NCBI GenBank assembly: GCA_946800325.1 | Contig: OX326958.1 | Span: forward strand, 27,630,914 to 27,694,913 | Direction: 5' to 3' | DNA length: 64,000 bases | Source: Luzula sylvatica | Lineage: Eukaryota; Streptophyta; Magnoliopsida; Poales; Juncaceae | Part shown: positions 12,210-21,500 of the stretch, in pieces | Numbering within the stretch: position 1 is the first letter of the stretch | Layout: the number at the start of each line of letters is the position of its first letter | Notes under the pieces: model-generated | Databases searched by the model: none | What the model was told of the DNA's origin: nothing | The model's input: the letters and a program-made list of their open reading frames with translations, nothing else | Position numbers and translations under genes: made by a program

Positions 12210-12320
12210 GGTCGAACATTAGATATTGGAGGAAACCAAATTTACAATATGCGCACATATATAAGATGTGTAATGCCGCAATTGGGTAAATTTGGTCCCT
12301 TCCAATCCTAACATTCGACC
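12210..12320 (-). ncRNA. miRNA-precursor-like hairpin H3, copy A
   Basis: The longest of the three clustered stems: 12210-12244 pairs with 12286-12320 over about 34 positions. Minus-strand 5' arm contains ttaggattggaagggaccaa; 3' arm contains tttggtttcctccaatatct. It is the first hairpin downstream of the minus-strand TATA box. Confidence 0.55.
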
Positions 12321-12403
12321 TTCGATTCAAGGGGAAATATTATGAGAGAAGGTTAACAATGAAATGAGAGATTTGTGTGTTTGAATGGGGATTGAGGGGG
12401 TTT

Positions 12404-12416
12404 GTTTATATAGGGA
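12404..12416 (-). promoter_or_regulatory. TATA box for a minus-strand transcript through H3-H2-H1
   Basis: On the minus strand the sequence is ccctatataaac, a strong plant TATA box, about 85-95 bp before hairpin H3. The same box at the same distance is kept in copy B (about 38812-38823). This suggests Pol II transcription of the three hairpins as one minus-strand precursor. Confidence 0.5.
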
Positions 12417-12826
12417 GGAAGTGGTCTTTGTCATGCCAAATTCATGACCCTTGTAGGCATGGAAGGTGTGACTCTTTCTTCTTATTTTTTGCAGAATTTC
12501 TGTAACTTTATTAGTAAAGTTTTTTTGGTCTAAAAATGTTTAAAAAACTGCATTAGAGGAAAGTCATGAGTTTATCATCCATTTTACATGAGAAAGAACA
12601 TACTAGAGGACGGTCACGAGTATTTCATTTTTACGTTTTACACGACAGAGAACATACTAGAAGATGGGCACGCGCTTTGCATTTTATAAGAGAAATCCAG
12701 AGCATGCATCTTTTATTTGAATAAAACAAGCACAATATGAATTGATTAATTTAATTCCATAAATTGCAGCGAGAAATTATAATTAACCTTAATTGTAACA
12801 TAAACTCACTCAACCATCCGGAGCTT

Positions 12827-12944
12827 AGAAGGATGGTTGAAAGTGAGAATTGGAAGAAACTAAACTAAAATTATAAAAGAGCCAATTTTGCTCACTATAA
12901 TCCTTTAGTTTGGTTTCTTCCAACGTCTTACATTCAATCCTTCT
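12827..12944. ncRNA. miRNA-precursor-like hairpin H4, copy A
   Basis: 12827-12869 pairs with about 12904-12944 over some 40 positions. The arms share the gaattggaagaaac core with the other hairpins. A smaller stem (12809-12840) overlaps its left edge. H4 lies upstream of the TATA box, so it would need its own promoter or the other strand. Confidence 0.45.
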
Positions 12945-12960
12945 TTGTATAAGAAGTTTC

Positions 12961-12967
12961 AAACTTG

Positions 12968-12970
<3 letters not shown>
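12961..12970. repeat. LINE-I target-site duplication, left copy
   Basis: aaacttgggt, identical to 19847-19856. Copy B, without the insertion, has a single aacttgggt at the equivalent place, confirming the empty site. Confidence 0.9.
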
Positions 12971-13012
<42 letters not shown>

Positions 13013-13129
13013 AATAAACCCTTAGGTTAATATTTACATAGTGTCACCTTTACATTTAAATTAATTATACTCAATAGTGACTAATACAAGATCGGACACT
13101 CAATCTATGAGGACCTTTACTTTAACCCT

Positions 13130-16100
13130 TCAATTAGCTAGACTTCTAACCACTTGTCTCGCTCTCTTAGCTAACTCATCCGCCTCCTTATTTAAGACCC
13201 TAGGGATTAAATAACATTTCCAACCCAAATGTTGTCTCATCAATTCTCTACAATCTTCAAAGTCATTATATACATTCCAATCCACCTCTATAGAATTAAT
13301 GTATAATGCTTTTACTAATAGTTGGTTGTCCGAGAAAATCGCACACGAATTTATCCTAAGCGATTCAAGCTTTTGTAGAGCCATTCGACACGCCAACACT
13401 TCGGCTTGAAGAGGTGATTTCGCCACTAACCTTAAGCTTTCCTCATGAATACTCCTCTCCTTCCTCTTAATTATTATTCCGCCACCCGCCATCGTTGGAA
13501 TCCACGCCCCATCAAAGTGACACGTAAACTCTTCTTCTCCATTATAATCACTACTCTTCTCGGGTATAAGAATATCCTTAAGTGGGTCGTTGTATTGCGC
13601 CATATAGTTTGCCATTTGATTCACTTCATTCGGTTTATATTTCTTTTCCTTAAACACCCATTCACAACGACATTTCCAAATCGCCCACAACGTATTCGCA
13701 AAGAGTCGGAATTGAGTTTCATCAAGGTGTGTCGCGAAGTGGAGAATAACCTCTTTAAGCTCACCGCAAATATTCTCCGTTTTAAGCATTAGCGGAGACG
13801 TGAACCAAATTTGTTGCGATAGAGGGCATCGAAAAGTAAGATGTAAAAGATCCTCATCTTCCCACATACACCTCGGGCATAGTGGTAAAATATTAGGCAA
13901 TCTTTTATTAAGATTCAAGTTGGTTGGTAATGTGTTATGACACATCCTCCAAAGGAAAATGGCCACCCTCGGCGATAACTCTCGGCTTCTCCAAATCACC
14001 CGATACAACTCTTTTGGCCACGGAGGAGATACCATTCGCTCGTTTAGATCAAGACTTTTATATGCACTTTTACATGAAAATTTACCATTCGATTCACCAT
14101 CCCAAATGAGCCGATCTTCACGTTGCATCCCGGCTTCGGAAATAGGTGTGTTAGCGATTATATGTAAGGTTTTCGTCATTCCGAATTTTACCATGAGAAG
14201 ATTGATATTCCATTCAAGCTCTTCGATTTTTATGAATTCACACACTTTCATTAGTCTCTCCTCCCTATTTTGCGGCTTATCCTCTACCCAATCTCTATAC
14301 CATGGCGCCCCCATTGCGGAACATTTTTGGCCATTTCCAATCACCCAATGTACCTTGTTTTGAAAGGAAGCCCTTTGACTAAGAACCGCCTTCCAAAATT
14401 TAGTAACCCCAATTGTTCGTTTTGTATGCCAAAAGGTATTAGATGGAAAATATTTAGCTTTAAGCATTCTTACCCATACTTGATCCTCATGAACTAGTAA
14501 GCGCCATATATGCTTTTGTAACAAAGCGCAATTAACCCGTCTTAAATCACGAATCCCTAAGCCTCCTTCTTCTTTAGGTTTCGTAATTACCGTCCATTTG
14601 CAAAAAGCGAGGAATCTTCCTTCTTTTTTACCCCACCAAAATCTCCTCATAATTTGGGTTAATTTTTTTATCGTTGTTTTGGGAATTAACTCGGTGTACA
14701 TATTATAGATTGGTAATGCGGCAAGTACCGAATTTATTAACACCAATCTCCCCGCATGAGAAAGTGTTTGTATTTTCCAACCCGCAAGCTTATTTTGAAA
14801 TTTAGTGACCATATTAGATAGATCAATTGACCCGTTTTGTCGAATATAGGTACCGAGGTATCGTTCGATTGGAGCGGCTATATTGGCGCCTAAGGTTTGT
14901 AAGATTTCGTCTTGTGTCGTATCCGTGACATTGCGACTAAACCACACATTGGATTTAGATGGGTTAAGGCATTGACCGGATACCGCTTCAAACACCGAGA
15001 GTGCCTCTATAATTCTTCTAGCCTCACTCGAAGTGGCTTTTGCGAAAATTACCACATCATCCGCATAAAGCGAATGATGAATATTCGGTGCCGAAAAAGC
15101 TACTTTCACCCCGGTTAAATAATTCGTTTGAGTCGCAAATTTGAGAGATCTAGAAAATAAATCCATACCTAGTATAAATAGGTACGGAGATAATGGACAC
15201 CCTTGTCGCAACCCCCTTCCCGGTCGAAAAAAACCATCGCCTTTGCCATTGAACATAATAGAGAATTTCGCGCTTCGCATACATGCATCGATAAGGGTTA
15301 TAAGGTGTCGCGGAAAATTGTATTGGTGCAAAAGATCCAATATAAACTCCCAACTCATTCTATCGAAAGCTTTTGATAAATCCGCTTTTAGTGCAAAGGA
15401 CGGGGTTGAGAAATTGCGTTGACTAAACGAATGAAGTACCTCCTTAAGGATTACGACATTGTCGGAGATGATACGGTTTGGTAAAAAAGCATTTTGCTCC
15501 TCGGCAATCATTAGCATCAAAGATGGTCTTATTCGGTTGACTATAATTTTCGCAATGATTTTGTACATGGTATTTAGTACATTTATTGGGCGATAATCAT
15601 TTAGTCTTTGCGGCTCATCAACCTTTGGGATTATCACCATATTCGAGTCACCTAATCCGAGAGGCAAAACACCGGTACGGAAAAATTCTTGAATTGTAGA
15701 TGCAATTGGTTTTATTAGAGACGGTAGGAAATATTTCACAAACCGTCCCGTTATCCCATCCGGACCCGGACTTTTATCCGAACCCAATTCTCTTATAGTG
15801 TTCATAATTTCCTCCATACTTGGTATTTGTTCCATCGATGTAAATTCACTAGCCTCAATTTTCGGTAACGTTGAGATAAATTCGGCCGAATACATTTCGG
15901 TAATCTTCCTCACCTCTTTAAAATTCGAAATTTCTTTATAGTGTGCCACAAAAGCTCGCCGAATACCTCGCTCATCACCTACCCAAGTTCCATCCGCTAA
16001 TTGTATCGAGTGAATTTTATTTTGTCGTCTTCTATTAGTCGTTACTTGGTGAAAGTACCGAGTATTTCGGTCACCCCCTAAAATCCACTTTACTCGAGAT

Positions 16101-17116
16101 CTTTGGTGCCAAAAGACCTCAAGTTGAGCAAGAGTGTGCGAGTGTTCGACTTGCAAGGCTTTTTGTGTGTTTAGGTTTTCGAGAGATGGTTTATCGTGTT
16201 GAGCTCGAAGCATTAATTCTTCAAGCATTGTTAATTTGTCATTTGGTTTTGGTACTTTGCGAGCCCAATTAGGCAAGGTTTCTTTAATAGCTTGATATGT
16301 ATCCTCCCAATTCTTGTTTTCTTTACTAATTGCATTCACACATACCTCTTTAAAACCTTTTTCATGAAGCCACCAATGCTCTATTTTAAAGGATTTCTTA
16401 AATGGTTTTTGGGGTAGTTCGGTACGTAGTAAAATTGGATGGTGATCGCTACAAAACCGAGGAAGATGAAAAACACTCGCATCCGAATGAAGTTCGGCCA
16501 TAGGTACATTGACAAGGCATCGATCTAACCTTTGGCGAATATATTGGCCTTTAAAACGTTGATTTGCCCACGTAAAAGCCGGACCATTGCAACCAAGATC
16601 AATAAGGCCGTTTCGGTTAATGAAATTTACAAACCGCTTGTTATTGCTATTGAAGGAGGATGAACCGCCCTCTTTTTCCTTCGGCGACGAAATGACATTG
16701 AGGTCGCCAATAATACAACATGGAGTCGACATGTCGTTTAGATGGACCTCAAGTGCGGCCCATATAACCGGGTTATTAACTTTGTGTGGATCTCCATACA
16801 CACAAAGAAGTTTCCATTTGGTTTTGGTACTAGGATTAATTATATAAGCGACAATATAGTAAAAGTTGGATTCAATAATATCAAGAGTTACATCAATTGA
16901 CCATAATAACCAAAGACCCCCCGAAGAGCCTATAGAAGATACTAAGTGACTATTTACAAGATTGAGATTTTTAACCCTATTACGAGCTCTATTAATGTTG
17001 CACCGTGTTTCGGAAATAAAAGCAATTGAAGCACACGTGCTATGGAGGTACCTACGTAGCATTGGAATTGTTGCACGGCCTCCACTCCCGCAACAATTCC
17101 ATGAGAGAATATGCAT
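13130..17116 (-). CDS. LINE-I ORF2: endonuclease, reverse transcriptase, RNase H
   Basis: 1328 aa, full-length for a plant L1 ORF2; it nicks target DNA and copies element RNA into the chromosome. An AP-type endonuclease occupies about 1-230 (SWNCCG, GDLNVI, RLDRCLVN, SDHHPILL). Reverse transcriptase spans about 455-740, with LKADLSKAFDRMSW, GLRQGCPLSPYLF and the catalytic YADD near 685. A zinc-binding RVT domain lies near 1040-1110 (CPRCMWEDEDLLHLTFRC). A C-terminal RNase H lies near 1195-1325, with acidic residues in FDGAW, QAEVLA, FSDNQ and NKEADELAK. Its ATG overlaps the ORF1 stop (TAATG), so it is probably translated by termination-reinitiation. No stops or frameshifts; likely functional. 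Confidence 0.95.
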   Translation of the reverse strand: MHILSWNCCGSGGRATIPMLRRYLHSTCASIAFISETRCNINRARNRVKNLNLVNSHLVSSIGSSGGLWLLWSIDVTLDIIESNFYYIVAYIINPSTKTKWKLLCVYGDPHKVNNPVIWAALEVHLNDMSTPCCIIGDLNVISSPKEKEGGSSSFNSNNKRFVNFINRNGLIDLGCNGPAFTWANQRFKGQYIRQRLDRCLVNVPMAELHSDASVFHLPRFCSDHHPILLRTELPQKPFKKSFKIEHWWLHEKGFKEVCVNAISKENKNWEDTYQAIKETLPNWARKVPKPNDKLTMLEELMLRAQHDKPSLENLNTQKALQVEHSHTLAQLEVFWHQRSRVKWILGGDRNTRYFHQVTTNRRRQNKIHSIQLADGTWVGDERGIRRAFVAHYKEISNFKEVRKITEMYSAEFISTLPKIEASEFTSMEQIPSMEEIMNTIRELGSDKSPGPDGITGRFVKYFLPSLIKPIASTIQEFFRTGVLPLGLGDSNMVIIPKVDEPQRLNDYRPINVLNTMYKIIAKIIVNRIRPSLMLMIAEEQNAFLPNRIISDNVVILKEVLHSFSQRNFSTPSFALKADLSKAFDRMSWEFILDLLHQYNFPRHLITLIDACMRSAKFSIMFNGKGDGFFRPGRGLRQGCPLSPYLFILGMDLFSRSLKFATQTNYLTGVKVAFSAPNIHHSLYADDVVIFAKATSSEARRIIEALSVFEAVSGQCLNPSKSNVWFSRNVTDTTQDEILQTLGANIAAPIERYLGTYIRQNGSIDLSNMVTKFQNKLAGWKIQTLSHAGRLVLINSVLAALPIYNMYTELIPKTTIKKLTQIMRRFWWGKKEGRFLAFCKWTVITKPKEEGGLGIRDLRRVNCALLQKHIWRLLVHEDQVWVRMLKAKYFPSNTFWHTKRTIGVTKFWKAVLSQRASFQNKVHWVIGNGQKCSAMGAPWYRDWVEDKPQNREERLMKVCEFIKIEELEWNINLLMVKFGMTKTLHIIANTPISEAGMQREDRLIWDGESNGKFSCKSAYKSLDLNERMVSPPWPKELYRVIWRSRELSPRVAIFLWRMCHNTLPTNLNLNKRLPNILPLCPRCMWEDEDLLHLTFRCPLSQQIWFTSPLMLKTENICGELKEVILHFATHLDETQFRLFANTLWAIWKCRCEWVFKEKKYKPNEVNQMANYMAQYNDPLKDILIPEKSSDYNGEEEFTCHFDGAWIPTMAGGGIIIKRKERSIHEESLRLVAKSPLQAEVLACRMALQKLESLRINSCAIFSDNQLLVKALYINSIEVDWNVYNDFEDCRELMRQHLGWKCYLIPRVLNKEADELAKRARQVVRSLAN

Positions 17117-19506
17117 TAATTAGTCGGCGGTGGAAAATCGTCCACCACCGTTTTGTGTTTTTTGTGAGAGAGCGCCATCGACACTAAAGCACTATCGGGT
17201 TGCAATGGAAGATCGCCACCATTTGGATGCAAAGGGAGATCGCCACCATCAAGTTCCATACAATTCTTCTCGGGTTGGGGAAATTTGAACAAGGTACGGG
17301 TCCTCTTGGTCCTCGAACGAGAGTGAGACGTAGACGAAGAAGCTTGGGTGTGGTGAGTACCGTGAAAATCATTTGCACCGTCATTCAAATCCGGGGAAGT
17401 GACTCTTGCGGTTTTAGGTACAAAGATCGCTTGATTAATCCATTGACCTAGTCTTTTTTGGGCGAGATGTGAAGCGGTTAGATTATCTTCAATCCGTTCA
17501 ATTCTATAAAGATCCTTACAATTCGGAGTTTCATGACCGATAAGACCACAAAAAGAACAGATCTTAGGTATCTTCTCGTAAACAAAGTATATAGTATACG
17601 AAGCGAGATTGGGTAGTAGAAGGGGAAGAGAATCCAAAAGAGGATTAGAGATCGAAATGGATATCCGGATCTTTATGGCTTTATGACCATTCACGAAGAT
17701 ATATCTCGGGTTTGAGGTTGGTTTGCCTAATCTACTCGCCACTTGTCTTATTCCTGCGTAATTAATTTGTTCGAGAGGTAGATGATGTATTTGAACCCAT
17801 GTTTCCAACTCATCTACAAACTCGAGACCTATCTCCTCCACCCCTTTGATCGTCTTGACCACTACAATCTCATCGCGAACCACCCATGGTCCTCCCATCA
17901 ACACCCGAGTCCGCTCGGCTCCCGTCTTGAAAAAAACGAGAGTCAACCCATTACCTTGCGGTGAAAATTCCGTATCGGCATCCACTTGCCATAGTCGAAT
18001 AAGAGAGTATATTAGGTTATTGTCTTGAATCGGTTTTAGAGAGATAAGTCTAATTAGTGCGGCGAAGTCCCAATTCTTTAAGGTTAATTCGGATTGGTAA
18101 ATAATCACTTCTTTTAGCTCATTGGTCGAACCCAAATGGATCCCCGATAATTTCTGAATCAGCACCTCATCAGAAGATTGTTCATTCTCCATTCGTTGAA
18201 CACTAAACTTGGGACCGAATGATTTATGGCAGGATTTTATCTTGAAGAAAGAGGATACTAAGAGAGAAGAAGAGGCGTTATGGAGTTTGAAGATTGGTAG
18301 GGTATATAAAGGTGTTGCATCTAACTGCAAGCTAGTGGGTGTATAGGCTAGAAAACCGCAATAAACTGCCTTGCAGGCAGTTAACATAGGTGCTATAGGA
18401 TGGTTATATTCGGTTAAGATCCTATCATAATCTCTATAAAACCACAAGCTATTGGATGTGTAGTCAAAAGGACCACTCCCATATCTACCAAGACTCACCT
18501 CAGTATTATTTTGTGTGCTAACCGATGATATGGTGAGCAAGCATATATATAAGGTGACCAAAAATAAATGACACATCGAAAAAATAATAGTACCGTTACA
18601 AACCACAAATAGATTAGTATGAGTTAGATTGTTATGTACCATACGTGTTTTGCACCTTGTCTTGCATCGAGTTCTTCTCCTCCCACCATCATGCGTTCTC
18701 CTGGTACGAGACTCTCGCAACCCTTCCTCTACTGTGCCAACCATTGAAGACCTCTGCCTGCTATTTCTCGCACTCCGAATGATGGTTTGATCAGGTGGTG
18801 ATTCAGGAGGAGGAGGGGTAAAGGAATTCTGATTGGGTGATGAGTTTTGGACTGTTATCGATTCAGACCCGGTAGGGTTAATAGATCCAATAATCGCTGA
18901 AAACCGAACTCTGATAATCGTCCACTGCCAGCCATAGGCCACATGTATACGTATGGGAATCACTGAGAGGATCTGTACCCGAACCGTACACCTTAGAACC
19001 GATCTATCTTCACCAGTTAAATTAAACCGATCCACCGATATAAGATTACCAAACGTCGCAATTGCTTGTCTGATATAATCTTCATGCCAAAATATGAGTG
19101 GAAAATCATATAATTCGATCGCTACAGTCCATAGTATATCAAAGGAATGTGGGATTGGTATTGGAGACCATTGCTGTATCGAAATTGATAGGTTTTCTTG
19201 CCAAAATCGAGCACCATTGAGAACCTCTTCAATTGGAATGTGATTCGGTAGCTTGAGAATAACCGAATCGTCAGTATACCGATACAGACTCGATTCCTCT
19301 CCCCAAGTACCATATTTCGCCTTTAAAGCTGCTCGAATGGTTGCCAGACTTGGTAATTGATTCTCTCCACACCTCGTTAGGATCAGCGACTCTTCAAGAT
19401 CTCTCCTCAGAGCTTGTGTGGTTCCTTCTTCAGAGAAAAAACAGGCTAGGGCAGTATATGGCGATGAGCTGCTTGGATTAAACTCTCCCATCACAAGAAT
19501 CCCCAA
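17116..19506 (-). CDS. LINE-I ORF1: gag-like protein with N-terminal extension
   Basis: 796 aa if translated from the first ATG. The conventional ORF1 seems to begin at the ATG at 18192 (MENEQSSDEVLIQ...), 358 aa, with a DUF4283-like domain (WQVDAD, GGPWVV, TWVQIHHLPL) and one CCHC knuckle (CSFCGLIGHETPNC), then a basic, Ser/Arg-rich tail. Upstream and in the same frame are about 438 more residues: a second gag/DUF4283-like domain (about 50-215), a Pro/Ser/Arg-rich linker, and a hydrophobic stretch near 310-340. The stop overlaps the ORF2 ATG. ORF1 proteins bind element RNA and form the RNP. Whether the extension is translated, or is 5' UTR that happens to be open, cannot be told from sequence alone. 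Confidence 0.85.
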   Translation of the reverse strand: MGILVMGEFNPSSSSPYTALACFFSEEGTTQALRRDLEESLILTRCGENQLPSLATIRAALKAKYGTWGEESSLYRYTDDSVILKLPNHIPIEEVLNGARFWQENLSISIQQWSPIPIPHSFDILWTVAIELYDFPLIFWHEDYIRQAIATFGNLISVDRFNLTGEDRSVLRCTVRVQILSVIPIRIHVAYGWQWTIIRVRFSAIIGSINPTGSESITVQNSSPNQNSFTPPPPESPPDQTIIRSARNSRQRSSMVGTVEEGLRESRTRRTHDGGRRRTRCKTRCKTRMVHNNLTHTNLFVVCNGTIIFSMCHLFLVTLYICLLTISSVSTQNNTEVSLGRYGSGPFDYTSNSLWFYRDYDRILTEYNHPIAPMLTACKAVYCGFLAYTPTSLQLDATPLYTLPIFKLHNASSSLLVSSFFKIKSCHKSFGPKFSVQRMENEQSSDEVLIQKLSGIHLGSTNELKEVIIYQSELTLKNWDFAALIRLISLKPIQDNNLIYSLIRLWQVDADTEFSPQGNGLTLVFFKTGAERTRVLMGGPWVVRDEIVVVKTIKGVEEIGLEFVDELETWVQIHHLPLEQINYAGIRQVASRLGKPTSNPRYIFVNGHKAIKIRISISISNPLLDSLPLLLPNLASYTIYFVYEKIPKICSFCGLIGHETPNCKDLYRIERIEDNLTASHLAQKRLGQWINQAIFVPKTARVTSPDLNDGANDFHGTHHTQASSSTSHSRSRTKRTRTLFKFPQPEKNCMELDGGDLPLHPNGGDLPLQPDSALVSMALSHKKHKTVVDDFPPPTN

Positions 19507-19846
19507 TTGGTTAAATTAGAACCAATTCGTTTCGCACAACTGGCAAATAGAAATTTAATTGAAGAATTCACCTTAAAGTTAAGGTACGGAGTATAATCGG
19601 AAGAAAAGGAGCAATAAACGCACAAGGCACTGTCGCAATAACTGTTACTGTCAGAATTGCTAAGGGAGAAACGATGGAGGTCTAGACAGTCCCGATCAAT
19701 GGAGCAAGCTTCTCAGATCAGGTCTTTCTGTCGCGACCACCGCCTCAGAACCGACGAATCGATCGATTCGAGTCTCCGATAGTCAATTTGGGATCTAGGG
19801 TTTCGCTTTCACTATTCAGTTATTGTTTCCTCATAACTTTGTTGAT

Positions 19847-20177
19847 AAACTTGGGTATTTTGAATGTGAGAATTAGATGAATCCGAATCCTTGCAATGAC
19901 ATTCATTAATCACTATTTGCGATGTTCAGTTTCATCTAATATCTTATTTTCGAAAACTCAAAAAAAATTCTTAAACGATGTACCAAACATCAAGTGGTAG
20001 TCTCTAAAGAATGCATGATATCGTTTCGTTCCGTCGAAGTTTTTTCCAAATGATGCCAAGTGACAAATACATAGATATATAAATAAAAGAATTTAATTCA
20101 ACCATGATAAAAAAATAAGTACTTCAATTCTTGGGCACAAACACACAAATTGAGTACATGAAATAGTAATATTGTAA
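19847..20177. repeat. Duplicated segment, copy A, right part (with LINE-I right TSD 19847-19856)
   Basis: Resumes the homology with copy B (about 39387-39685) immediately after LINE-I. It contains hairpin H5 and then AT-rich sequence ending near gagtacatgaaatagtaat. The first ten bases are the right target-site duplication of LINE-I. Confidence 0.85.
19861..19955. ncRNA. miRNA-precursor-like hairpin H5, copy A
   Basis: About 19861-19890 pairs with 19925-19955, with arms tgagaattagatgaatccg and a partner related to the other hairpins. In copy B it lies about 30 bp from H4; here LINE-I separates them. Confidence 0.4.
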
Positions 20178-20925
20178 TTAGGGAAATTTGTTAAAAATCC
20201 CCTATTTTTTCTGGATATTATAGAAAAATCTCTTGTCTTTTTGGAAACTCTAAAAAACTCTTTCTAGCAAATTTTTATTTTCAAATACCATCTTATAGGA
20301 ATTAAAAACTTAAAACTAACCATGAGTGGTGTTAATTTTTTTATAACAAAATTTCCTTCTATTTTCATATGTAGTAATTAAAAAAAATGTTATTTTTTAT
20401 TAATTTTAACAAAATTCATAAATAATTTTTTAACATGTAGTGATTTAAAAAAATTAAATTATTACATGTTGTGTATATAATTTTAATATTTCACTTATTA
20501 TTCATGAAAAACTAACATCGGATAATAGTAAAATAAACAACAATAAATAAACACCTTCAATATATATTGATAGAAAAATATTTGTTTGAACATCTAGCTT
20601 TTTATGTCCAATCTCATTTTATGTATTTTTTTTATAGTTTCATGATATTTTATTTTTTAAATATTTGCAAGGTGTTTATTTAATATTGTTGTTTATCTTA
20701 TTATTTTATGTTAGTTTTTCAGAAAAAAATATAAAAGTCTAATATATATAATGCATGAAATATTAAAATTATTTAAATATAACATATAATAATTATTTTC
20801 TTAAAATTATTATAAAATTTAGAACTTTTGTAAAATTAATAAAAGATAACAATTTAGGAAAATATAAGAACTTAGGAAAATATAAGAATAATTGAAATAT
20901 TAAACACATCTATAGTAACCAAAAT
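20178..20925. repeat. Foldback element, same type as 1150-1765 and 5281-6089
   Basis: Begins gggaaatttgttaaaaatcc and has long imperfect inverted arms meeting near 20570. The right outer edge is not clearly preserved. No open frame. Confidence 0.5.
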
Positions 20926-20930
20926 TAATA

Positions 20931-20993
20931 GACATGTTCCGTGCATTTTGAAGATGGGTTTTCTGGGGGTGCGGGGGTTGGCTTAACTAAGAA
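20931..20993 (+). repeat. Relic of TOC1 3' UTR (left edge of duplicated copy B)
   Basis: Matches 11815-11880 (gttccgtgcatt, gaagatggg, taactaagaa). The rest of copy B starts only at 38327, so about 17 kb of LINE DNA appears to separate the two pieces. Confidence 0.55.
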
Positions 20994-21029
20994 CAACTTA
21001 GGAAAATATAAGAATAATTGCAATATATA

Positions 21030-21500
21030 TTTTTTTGAGGGAGGAGGCGATATCCTCTCTCTCGGTTTGTACTAAAATAAAGTTGTAAAATTTACACAAG
21101 ATAAATGTAAAGAAAGAAATATGTAAATAATAGTTCCTAACTTGCCAGTGGACATATTGCCAGAGAAGAAAAAACAGTCTTAATTCCTTTTCTGGCCGAG
21201 GTGTGGCCTTCAACAATTATTTAACTATTTTTCCACATCGATTCGAATGAGTGTTGCTGTGTACGTCGTGGATATTGCTTTGAACGAGAAAATTTTCCGA
21301 GTTCGCTCTTTCCATTGGTTCCAAATCGTAGCTAGCCAAACCGTGCTCCATTTTATGTTGTGTTCTTTGTCCCCTTTTGTTTTGTTGATGGTCCAAAAGG
21401 TCTCTAGATCTTCCGAGAATGTAAGTGGCGGGAAGTGAAATAGAAACGCCACCGAAATCCAAACCGCATTGAATATTCGCAAGATAAGAATAGATGGTTT
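21030..21500 (-). pseudogene. LINE ORF2 3' fragment
   Basis: On the minus strand 21225-21482 encodes WSTVWLATIWNQWKERTRKIF, the typical end of a plant LINE ORF2. Stops follow, then an A-rich tail (T run near 21029-21036). Sequence upstream of about 21500 loses clear homology. It differs from the other LINEs in the window. 5'-truncated and inactive. Confidence 0.6.

Larger units (their letters stand above)
11917..12970. repeat. Duplicated segment, copy A, left part
   Basis: Closely similar to 38327-39387 over its whole length, including four hairpins and a TATA box. Copy A is interrupted at 12970 by LINE-I and resumes at 19847-20177. Copy B (38327-39685) has no interruption at that point. Between the hairpins and 12827 (12330-12826) there is a conserved promoter-like stretch but no open frame of note. 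Confidence 0.9.
12971..19846 (-). mobile_element. LINE-I: full-length L1-type LINE with intact ORFs
   Basis: A 6.9-kb non-LTR retrotransposon on the minus strand, bounded by a perfect 10-bp target duplication. Its 3' end is a pure A tail of 39 (T run 12971-13009). It has a 5' UTR of about 340 bases, ORF1 and ORF2, with neither ORF broken. It sits between hairpins H4 and H5 of copy A. The long pure tail, exact duplication and open ORFs suggest recent insertion. Confidence 0.95.

Noticed and set aside
12133..12330. Small minus-strand frame, also present in copy B (38547-38735), as a conserved peptide gene
   Set aside because: It overlaps hairpins H2 and H3; similarity between copies is explained by the recent duplication.
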